Shown here piece after piece: positions 1 to 6,831 of a stretch of DNA of 27,408 bases (position 1 is its first letter; each line of letters opens with the position of its first letter). Below the pieces are notes generated by a model. It ran no database searches and was not told the origin of the DNA. It was given only the letters and a program-made list of their open reading frames with translations. The stretch is taken from positions 1 to 27,408 of the forward strand of contig CAZMUM010000055.1 in NCBI GenBank assembly GCA_964569385.1, in the 5' to 3' direction. The stretch comes from JAADHX01 sp964569385. GTDB lineage: Bacteria; Actinomycetota; Acidimicrobiia; Acidimicrobiales; Poriferisodalaceae. Both the position numbers and the translations under genes were made by a program.

Positions 1-30
1 CGCGAGAACTGGGCTGAGCGACCTCACCAT
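1..30 (-). CDS. possible start of a third gene in the leftmost operon (partial)
   Basis: An ATG on the minus strand at position 30 opens a frame reading MVRSLSPVLA to the window edge. It lies 9 nt after the stop of the upstream 161-aa gene. A GAGGG purine run precedes it at a short distance on the minus strand. The tight spacing matches the 15-nt gap between the two genes before it, so this is probably the next operon member. Ten codons are too few to name a product, and chance cannot be excluded. Confidence 0.4.
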   Translation of the reverse strand, partial: MVRSLSPVLA

Positions 31-39
31 TGCCCTCGA

Positions 40-525
40 CTACGGGATGGCCTGGGTCGCAGTCGGAGAAGAGAAGTCGTCGGTGTTGTCGCCAACCTGG
101 CGCTCAAGGCGTTCGAGTTCGGCGCGAACCACAGCCGACGTTTCGAGTCGTTCCAGAACCTGATCAACAAAGTCACACATCTTGGCCACGTCGCGTGCTG
201 CGGTTGCGATCTCGACCGAACTCGACGCCGCGTCGATCCACACCGATGCGGTCACCACGCCATCGGCCTCCGACAACGCCGCGAGCCCGCCAAGCTCAGC
301 AGAGGCGCTTCGAATCGCGTCGACAGTCATTTGTTCGTCGACTAGACCGCTATGGCTTCGGGGCACGTCCGTAGTGGCGCTACACCACAGCGCGTCGCCA
401 TCGGGGTCGATATTGATCGGCCGGTCGGCCACGGTGGCGATGAGTCTTCCCGCGCTGCCGTCGAAGCCAACAGGCCCAATCTGCCTTCCATGAAGAGCTG
501 CCAGCTTCTCGTTTGTGGTGGTCAT
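40..525 (-). CDS. hypothetical protein, 161 aa, second gene of an unknown operon
   Basis: I do not recognise this protein. It is acidic, with no signal peptide and no membrane segment, so it is probably cytoplasmic. The predicted order is a short N-terminal helix, several strands (around GRLIATVADRP and DALWCSATTDVP), a helix, two more strands ending in VTASVWID, then a long helix from about residue 105 to 148 rich in E, R and L (DFVDQVLERLE, ELERLERQ). That alternation is loosely like small YbjN/secretion-chaperone folds, but this is only a pattern impression. The gene starts 15 nt after the stop of the coiled-coil gene upstream, so the two are almost certainly cotranscribed and probably work together. 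The ATG at 525 is the natural start. Confidence 0.7.
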   Translation of the reverse strand: MTTTNEKLAALHGRQIGPVGFDGSAGRLIATVADRPINIDPDGDALWCSATTDVPRSHSGLVDEQMTVDAIRSASAELGGLAALSEADGVVTASVWIDAASSSVEIATAARDVAKMCDFVDQVLERLETSAVVRAELERLERQVGDNTDDFSSPTATQAIP

Positions 526-540
526 GTCTCGTCCATTTCG

Positions 541-1794
541 CTACCAGGTTCGCGCATTGTTCAGAACGTATGTGATCTGGTCGGCGCTGAGGTGGTTTGT
601 GCCAATCCGCCTGAGGTGGTTCTGGGCTCTGACCCAGCGATTGTTGACCGGAGGTTTCATGCTGAGGCGGTGGATCGCCGGCTGGGTTACCGCAGAGACC
701 GGGTCGGACTGACGACAGTGGCGCAACTTATACTCAAGCTCGATGGCTTGGGTCCGAAGCGGTTCAGCGACCAGCCGAATCTGATCGCTGAGCTGGCTGG
801 CGCGCGCATTGAGCCGGCTTTTGGCCGCGTCGAGCTGGGATTGCAAACAACTCTGTCGACTCGAGAGCCCAAACAGCGCCTCGCCGAACCCCGCAGCCGT
901 CGACGAACGGTCTGTGTCGAGGACGCTCGCCAAACCCAAGGAGCTACGCATGTGCCCACTCCGATCGCCCTCGGTGCTCATTTGGTCGCGCCACACAAGC
1001 TCGTTCTTGATTCGAAGCCATTGGACGCCAATGTCTGTGGCCAAGAGACGAAGGGCCTCAAGTTTGCCCTCCAGTTCGGCCAGATCGTCCAGCCTCTGGC
1101 TGTTAGTGACGGCCGCCGCGGCAACCCTGCGGTTGTGTTGGCTGATCTCATCGAACAGACCCTCGCACCGGTAGTCAACCAGACCCGGGTCGGGCCAGTC
1201 TTGCGCGCTGCCTGGGGTGATATCACGCTGGGGCCAAGGGGCAAACGACGGCCACGCCGTCGGGTACAGATCGAGAGGGGGCCCGCCACAGTGGCCGCGC
1301 TCGGTGGCCCGGTTCCAGTGTTCGACTCGTGGTGCAAGAGTGGAACGTGCGATGTCGATTCGGCGAGCCAACAGATCGAGCTGATCGGAACGGTTCGTTA
1401 CAGCCGCTCGCAGTATCTCGGTTCGAACTCGTAACTTCTCGACATCATCGAGGCGCGCCTTGCGGTTAGCCGTCTGCGCCGCGGCCACAGATCCTCGACC
1501 CTTGCCGAGCCCGCCGGTTACACCCTCGTTGGCCGCGGCAGCCGTACTGGGAGCTAACGCCCCGAAACGTGCCTCGAGTTTGACCAGGTCAAAAGAGTCA
1601 GTCTCGTTTAGCTTGACAAGGCTGCGCCACTTGGCACACAGGAGTTCGATGGCGTCCATTCGGGCCTGAAGCCCAGCGCGTTCGGCCTGAAGCCGACTGC
1701 AATCGGGCCCTTCAACAGGGTTTGACCCAGCCTTGGAGATCTGGGCATTTTCAGACGCCGACCGCCGGCGATGGCGATTAAACCCGAAGCTCAT
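541..1794 (-). CDS. hypothetical coiled-coil protein, about 417 aa
   Basis: I do not recognise this protein. It has no signal peptide or membrane helix. Two long helical, probably coiled-coil regions surround a middle linker of different character. The first covers roughly residues 30-160 and includes LQAERAGLQARMDAIELL and DDVEKLRVRTEILRAAV. The linker, around residues 165-205, is rich in W and P (YPTAWPSFAPWPQRD). The second runs from roughly 215 to 365 and includes LDDLAELEGKLEALRLL and LQSQLDAAKSRLNARAS. I chose the ATG at 1794. It follows a GGGGAGG ribosome-binding site (1804-1810) by 9 nt. A TTG at 1797 is an in-frame alternative with 6-nt spacing. It is the first gene of a minus-strand operon, divergent from the alpha-glucosidase gene. 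Confidence 0.7.
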   Translation of the reverse strand: MSFGFNRHRRRSASENAQISKAGSNPVEGPDCSRLQAERAGLQARMDAIELLCAKWRSLVKLNETDSFDLVKLEARFGALAPSTAAAANEGVTGGLGKGRGSVAAAQTANRKARLDDVEKLRVRTEILRAAVTNRSDQLDLLARRIDIARSTLAPRVEHWNRATERGHCGGPPLDLYPTAWPSFAPWPQRDITPGSAQDWPDPGLVDYRCEGLFDEISQHNRRVAAAAVTNSQRLDDLAELEGKLEALRLLATDIGVQWLRIKNELVWRDQMSTEGDRSGHMRSSLGLASVLDTDRSSTAAGFGEALFGLSSRQSCLQSQLDAAKSRLNARASQLSDQIRLVAEPLRTQAIELEYKLRHCRQSDPVSAVTQPAIHRLSMKPPVNNRWVRAQNHLRRIGTNHLSADQITYVLNNARTW

Positions 1795-1951
1795 CAACAG
1801 CGACCTCCCCTTACCCTCCCACTATATGTTCGCTGTTGCTGTTGATCCGGCTAGTCGGTCTCTCGACAACCGCTTCCGCGCCCTGAAAGCAGACCAGATC
1901 GCCGACTCAGTCCTTCACTACAATCGCGCCCACTAACGAAAGGCACAGCCG

Positions 1952-3553
1952 ATGAGCAACGAGTGGTGGCGACACGCAGCCGTCTATCAGGTGTACATAC
2001 GTTCATTTGCCGATGGCGATGGCGACGGAACCGGCGATATTGCTGGTCTACGGAGCCGTCTGCCCTACTTGAGCGCACTTGGCATCGATGCAATATGGCT
2101 TAACCCTTGGTATGAGTCGCCCCTAAACGACGGCGGCTACGACGTTGCCGACTACCGGAAAATCAATCACCGCTTCGGTACCAACGCTGAGGCATCGGCA
2201 TTTGTCGATGAGGCCCACGAGCTCGGTATCAGGGTAATCGTCGACCTTGTCCCGAACCACACATCGAACGAGCACGACTGGTTCAAAGCTGCGCTGGAGG
2301 CCCCACCCCGACATCCAGATCGCGATCGGTTCATCTTCAGGCCAGGGCGCGGTCCAGACGGCTCGGACCCACCGAACGACTGGATCGCCACCTTTGGCGG
2401 ATCGGCATGGGAACGAGTCGCTGACGGCGAGTGGTATCTACACCTCTTCGACGTTTCTCAACCCGACCTCGACTGGACCAACCCAGAGGTACTCGACGAG
2501 TTCGATTCAATAATCAGATACTGGCTCGACCAAGGAGTCGACGGATTCCGCGTCGACGTCGCCCACGGGTTGATGAAGGACCCCACCTTTCGCAACTACC
2601 AAGGCGACGAACGCGCCGCCGCAGCTATGGCTCTTGGCCATCCCCACTGGGACCGCGACGAAATCCATGAAGTCGTTCGCCGGTGGCGGACAATCGTCGA
2701 CAGCTACGACGGCGATCGCATGCTCCTGGCCGAAGCCTGGGTCCGCCCAGAGCGGCTGCCACTGTATGTTCGGCCAGACGAGTACCACCTGTCGTTTTCG
2801 TTCGACTTTGCCACCGCCCGGTGGACTCCAGCGGAGTTCAGAACGGTCATTACCGACTCGTTGGCCGAGGCCGCGTCGGTCGGGGCGCCGGCGACCTGGG
2901 TGCTTTCGAATCACGACATTGTCCGTCATGCGACTCGATTCGGGTTGCCGACCCAAATAGACCCACCAGAGTGGCTTCTTGATGGTCCCCACGATCTTCT
3001 CGACGTCAACCTTGGCCTCAGACGGGCACGGGCAGGCTCGCTGCTGATGTTGGCCTTACCGGGCACGGCATACATCTATCAGGGCGAAGAGCTCGGCCTG
3101 CCAGAGGTGTGGGACCTCGACCCAGATGTACTCGATGACCCAATCTGGACTCTGTCTGAACACACGCGCAAAGGGCGCGACGGCTGCCGCGTGCCCCTTC
3201 CCTGGACCCAGGGCGGTCCTTCGAATGGTTTCGGTTCGTCGTCGGCCTGGCTCCCTCAGCCGCTCAACTGGGGGTCCATATCGGCCCAAGCCCAAGAATC
3301 CGACGACGACTCGACGCTCAATCTCTACCGCTCTGCGCTGCGTCTCAGAAGTGAACTCTTCTGCGGCGATGAAGCCATCGAATGGCTCGACTACGGGCCA
3401 AACGCGGTGGCGTTTCGGCGGGGGTCCGGTGTTTGTTCGATGACCAACTTTGGCCCGCCCGAAATCAACATTGGCGAAGCCGAGATCTTGTTGTCGTCCC
3501 AGCCGATAAGCGGCGGTGCAGTGCCAGCCGACGTAACGGTCTGGTTCCGTTAA
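1952..3553 (+). CDS. alpha-glucosidase / alpha-amylase family GH13
   Basis: The 533-aa product is a GH13 retaining glycosidase that hydrolyses alpha-glucosidic bonds of short sugars. It has no signal peptide, so it acts on imported oligosaccharides in the cytoplasm. The (beta/alpha)8 barrel begins at VYQVYIRSF, followed by a calcium-loop-like DGDGDGTGD (residues 21-29). The four conserved regions are DLVPNHTS (about 98-105), DGFRVDVA with nucleophile D202, LLAEAWV with acid/base E261, and LSNHDIVRH with D322. QGEELGLPE (about 377-385) is typical of oligo-1,6-glucosidase/alpha-glucosidase members (AglA-like), as is the length. ATG 1952 lies about 9 nt after a GAAAGG site. The gene converges on the sugar permease operon and shares its TTAA stop. 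Exact substrate (maltose, sucrose, trehalose or other) is not readable. Confidence 0.93.
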   Translation: MSNEWWRHAAVYQVYIRSFADGDGDGTGDIAGLRSRLPYLSALGIDAIWLNPWYESPLNDGGYDVADYRKINHRFGTNAEASAFVDEAHELGIRVIVDLVPNHTSNEHDWFKAALEAPPRHPDRDRFIFRPGRGPDGSDPPNDWIATFGGSAWERVADGEWYLHLFDVSQPDLDWTNPEVLDEFDSIIRYWLDQGVDGFRVDVAHGLMKDPTFRNYQGDERAAAAMALGHPHWDRDEIHEVVRRWRTIVDSYDGDRMLLAEAWVRPERLPLYVRPDEYHLSFSFDFATARWTPAEFRTVITDSLAEAASVGAPATWVLSNHDIVRHATRFGLPTQIDPPEWLLDGPHDLLDVNLGLRRARAGSLLMLALPGTAYIYQGEELGLPEVWDLDPDVLDDPIWTLSEHTRKGRDGCRVPLPWTQGGPSNGFGSSSAWLPQPLNWGSISAQAQESDDDSTLNLYRSALRLRSELFCGDEAIEWLDYGPNAVAFRRGSGVCSMTNFGPPEINIGEAEILLSSQPISGGAVPADVTVWFR

Positions 3554-4509
3554 CCCTTTACCGAGCCGGCCAAAAGACCTCTAACGAAGTAACGCTGAAG
3601 GCTGAAGAACACAACCAGCGGGAAGAATGCCTGAACGAACGCGCCCGCAGGCAAGAGGTGCTCGTTCCGTCCGAAATCGCCAGCCATGTTGGCAATTCGG
3701 ACCGTCGTTGGCAGATCGATCGGATTGCCGCCGCTGAGCATGGTGACCGCGATCAGGAAGTCGTTCCAGGTCCAGAGAAACTGGAAAATGGCGAACGCCG
3801 CCAGCGCTGGCACAGACAGCGGCAGGACGATCCGCCAGAAAATAGTGAAGTGGTTTGCGCCATCGATCCGAGCAGACTCGAAAATCTCCTTGGGCAACTC
3901 GGTGATGTAGTTGTGCAACAAGAAGATCGAAAACGGCATGGCAAACCCGGTGTGGGTTAACCAGACCGCGATCGAGCCTCGGGTATTGAGGTCGAGGTCG
4001 GGGATCAGAGTGAGGGTGCGGTCGACGAATGGAATCGTCACGTGCGCGCCGCCTACATATGTGGTTAACAACGGGATCAACGCAACCTGGAGCGGAATAG
4101 CCAGCAGTGAGATTGTGCCGATGAATAACCACTCGCGACCTTTGAAGTCGATCCAGGCAAATCCGTAGGCGGCAAAGGCCGCGAAGGCAATAGGGATGAT
4201 TGTGGCCGGTATGGCAATGGCAAATGAGCTGATCAGCGAATCGAAGAGGCTCTCGATTCCGCTACGTGACAACACCGTGTCGTAGTTCTCGATCGTGAGG
4301 CCACCAGGGTTTGTGACCACATCCCAGAAGCCACTAGTGCGTTGGTCGCTTCTGGTCCGGAACGAGTTGACGACCAAGCTGAAGCTAGGCAGCGTCCAGA
4401 TGACGACAAGCACCCAAAGCAACCAACTCGGCACCGACGACAACCTGCGGTAGATCCGACCACCGAGCGAATGGGATCCGCCCAACCGATCTGTGCGAGC
4501 CGCGGCCAT
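3550..4509 (-). CDS. sugar ABC transporter permease, MalG/AglG-like
   Basis: This 319-aa inner-membrane permease is the second channel subunit of a carbohydrate ABC importer. The cytoplasmic N-terminus is followed by a first membrane segment (WLLWVLVVIWTLPSFSLVV). A periplasmic domain of about 50 residues and the five-helix core come next. The ATPase-coupling EAA loop reads EIFESARIDGANHFTIFW, followed by LPLSVPALAAF. Length and end (FVRGLLAGSVKG) fit the MalG/AglG class. Its ATG overlaps the stop of the preceding permease gene by one base (TAATG), implying translational coupling and equimolar subunits. It ends in a 4-nt tail-to-tail overlap with the alpha-glucosidase gene. Confidence 0.92.
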   Translation of the reverse strand: MAAARTDRLGGSHSLGGRIYRRLSSVPSWLLWVLVVIWTLPSFSLVVNSFRTRSDQRTSGFWDVVTNPGGLTIENYDTVLSRSGIESLFDSLISSFAIAIPATIIPIAFAAFAAYGFAWIDFKGREWLFIGTISLLAIPLQVALIPLLTTYVGGAHVTIPFVDRTLTLIPDLDLNTRGSIAVWLTHTGFAMPFSIFLLHNYITELPKEIFESARIDGANHFTIFWRIVLPLSVPALAAFAIFQFLWTWNDFLIAVTMLSGGNPIDLPTTVRIANMAGDFGRNEHLLPAGAFVQAFFPLVVFFSLQRYFVRGLLAGSVKG

Positions 4510-6719
4510 TAGACCGTCCTCTCTCGTTGCATACGACGAATGTTCATGAACATCACCGGGAGAACCGAGATCAAGATGAACACCGCAATAGCGGCACCAA
4601 GACCTTGGTTGAAGAAGCCGAATGACTCGTTAAACATGTCGTTGGCAAGCACGTTGGTACCAAAATTGCCGCCAGTGGTGACCTTCACGATGTCGAACAC
4701 CTTGCTGACCAGCACGATCAGCGTGGTGACCACCACACCGATAGTTGGCGTTATCTGAGGCAGCGTGATGTTGAAGAACGTCTGGCTGTCGGTTGCCCCG
4801 TCGACTCTGGCCGCTTCGATGTACTCCTGAGGCACCGCCTTGATCGCGCCAGCGAGGATGACCATTGCGAATCCGGTCTGAATCCAGATGAGCACCACCA
4901 TCAAGAACACGTTGTTGAAGGGAGGGTTGAGAAGGAACAGAACGGTGTCTGGGACGATCTCGCCGTCTGGACCGAACTTGAAACCTCCGAGGCTCCGCCG
5001 TAACAGCTCAACAAAGAGATACACGAACACGATGAGACCGACGACGTACATGCTGAATGTTTGGGCGGTTCTGATGCGCGGAATTGCCTTGTAGATCATC
5101 AAGCCCGCGAGTCCGGCGAGTAAGACCAACCCCAGCGTCCGCGGCCACTCGGAATGGCTGAGCTGGCCCAACTCGACCCAAAGCGAGTTGAGAACCCCAG
5201 TTTGAGGTTTGGTGGGGTCGCGGGCCTGGTACTGAAGGCGCCACACGATAGAAGCACCGACAAACGACACCGCCATCGGCATAAAGATGAGCGCCTTGGC
5301 TACCGACTCAAACCGGCCGGCCCTGTCGGACAGCACCGCGATCAGCAGACCAAGAGCGGTCGAAATGGTGGTGACAGTTACGACCCACCACAAGTTGTTG
5401 AAAAAGGTTCCGCGGAGCACCGAGAACACAGCGAACGAAAGGATCAGGCCACCGAAGGCCAACGAACCAATCGCAGAACCGGTCGGTTCGAAAGTTGTGA
5501 CCCCGTGGCGTCGTCGCCCGGCGGTGTACGCGATAACAACGCCGACAACCGCCAAAACAGCCGCGACCAGGAATAACCGCGAGGTGAAGATGTTGGACCA
5601 GGACGAAACGTCGAACGAATCGGCATCGCGGAACAGCTCTAGATAGTTGTCGAACCAAACGACCGACTCGCCGTCACGACCCTTGAACGACAAGACGATG
5701 GTGATGAACGCAGGTATGGCCAGTGCCGCCGACAAGAACACCACCGCAGGGCCAAGGAAGATCACGGCGCGCGCTCGGTGATCGAGCCGAGAAAGCACCG
5801 AGGCTTCGGGGTTCGCACCCCAACCCAATCGGGCGCCCAGCAGAACCAGAGGCACAATCGCGGCCAGCCGGGCATCGGACTCCGAGCCACCAAAGGTCGA
5901 GGTGAACCACGTGGCCCACATCCACCCAAACCCGGCCCCCAAGGCCACCCCCGGTACCCAATCGCGCGAGCGCGACTTCAGCGCTGCACCGATACCGGCA
6001 AACACGAGAGTAAAGAAGACAATTTCGAACCAGTCGAGTTGGGGCCGAAGCCACGTCTTCACGTGGCCGCCTAGCAGCCAGCCAGTAACAAGCCCGGCCG
6101 CGGCACCAACAAGAATTCGAGACGTTCCTTTCCCAAGCCTGGTAATGGCCCACACCGCGCCGCCCCATATAAGCGCGCCGGTCACCGGCCATTCGAGATG
6201 GCCCATCCATCCGCTTCCAGAGAACAGAACAAGCGGATCGCGCTCAGCAAACAACGCGAACAAGCTGAGGTTGCCCCGAAGAACAGCAAAGAACAGCGCC
6301 GCTACCAGCGCCGCAAGTAGCGATGCGAACAGTTGCCACCTACTTTTAGCCTGATCGACAAGCAGGTTAAGCAAGATCCAGACACCACCGATGATGCTCA
6401 CGGCAACGACAACGGTCCAGATGGTGGACGCAACCCGGTCGACATCGGCGGGGTATCTGAACAACAACGCAGTAAGCAGCACCGGAGCCATGAAAGCTAA
6501 GCCGGTGCGAACCAGCTGACGAGGCGACCGACCAGATAGATCGAGCCGGCTGATGACAATAGTGGCTATTCCCCAGAGCACGAACCCTGTTGCTGGCCAA
6601 TGCAGTCGGCCTTGAAAGCCAGTGGGGTACACCTCGGACAGAGTGGGCCGTACAAGGCCAAATACCAGGGCTGCAACCAACGCAGGGACTACCAGTGTCC
6701 ATCTCCGCCCGAGAGTCAC
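4509..6719 (-). CDS. sugar ABC transporter permease, MalF/AglF-like, with a large N-terminal membrane extension
   Basis: The protein is 736 aa, whereas ordinary family members have about 290-330 residues and E. coli MalF about 510. The canonical permease starts near residue 316 (AVIFLGPAVVFLSAALAIP). It continues through ALIFMPMAVSFVGASIVWR (about 476-494) to the EAA loop EYIEAARVDGATDSQTFF (632-649). IFMPMAVSF and the following helix resemble AglF of alpha-glucoside importers. Residues 1-310 add several extra membrane helices containing a duplicated module: residues 13-59 resemble 137-195. Two further hydrophobic inserts lie inside the core (about 380-435 and 525-575). The GTG start at 6719 is preceded by a GGGGGAAG site. 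The binding-protein gene is upstream across a hairpin and the MalG-like gene is coupled downstream. Confidence 0.9.
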   Translation of the reverse strand: MTLGRRWTLVVPALVAALVFGLVRPTLSEVYPTGFQGRLHWPATGFVLWGIATIVISRLDLSGRSPRQLVRTGLAFMAPVLLTALLFRYPADVDRVASTIWTVVVAVSIIGGVWILLNLLVDQAKSRWQLFASLLAALVAALFFAVLRGNLSLFALFAERDPLVLFSGSGWMGHLEWPVTGALIWGGAVWAITRLGKGTSRILVGAAAGLVTGWLLGGHVKTWLRPQLDWFEIVFFTLVFAGIGAALKSRSRDWVPGVALGAGFGWMWATWFTSTFGGSESDARLAAIVPLVLLGARLGWGANPEASVLSRLDHRARAVIFLGPAVVFLSAALAIPAFITIVLSFKGRDGESVVWFDNYLELFRDADSFDVSSWSNIFTSRLFLVAAVLAVVGVVIAYTAGRRRHGVTTFEPTGSAIGSLAFGGLILSFAVFSVLRGTFFNNLWWVVTVTTISTALGLLIAVLSDRAGRFESVAKALIFMPMAVSFVGASIVWRLQYQARDPTKPQTGVLNSLWVELGQLSHSEWPRTLGLVLLAGLAGLMIYKAIPRIRTAQTFSMYVVGLIVFVYLFVELLRRSLGGFKFGPDGEIVPDTVLFLLNPPFNNVFLMVVLIWIQTGFAMVILAGAIKAVPQEYIEAARVDGATDSQTFFNITLPQITPTIGVVVTTLIVLVSKVFDIVKVTTGGNFGTNVLANDMFNESFGFFNQGLGAAIAVFILISVLPVMFMNIRRMQRERTV

Positions 6720-6761
6720 CGCGCTACTTCCCCCAAATCGTTGCGTATCGAATCTTCATGG

Positions 6762-6799
6762 TGGCGGTCGCTCCGAGAATTTCCTCGAAGCGACCGCCA
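6762..6799 (-). other. intergenic hairpin between binding-protein and permease genes
   Basis: An 11-bp perfect inverted repeat (6762-6772 with 6789-6799) is extended, after one mismatch, by a 4-bp inner stem (6774-6777 with 6784-6787) around a 6-nt loop. It lies between the stop of the binding-protein gene and the start of the large permease gene. No T-run follows on the minus strand, so it is unlikely to be a complete intrinsic terminator. By analogy with the malE-malF intergenic region, it may protect the 3' end of the binding-protein mRNA or partly attenuate permease expression, giving excess binding protein. That role is inference; the repeat is directly visible. Confidence 0.7.
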
Positions 6800-6831
6800 G
6801 TGTTAGCTACTAGTTAGCCAGCTTGGGTTGT

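Noticed and set aside
352..1434. A 360-codon open frame on the plus strand
   Set aside because: It lies entirely opposite the two minus-strand genes, which have better starts, a clear ribosome-binding site and operon spacing. Its composition (rich in R, G, P) is typical of a shadow frame in high-GC DNA.
3382..3960. A 192-codon open frame crossing the junction of glucosidase and permease genes
   Set aside because: It overlaps two well-supported genes on opposite strands and has no recognisable features.
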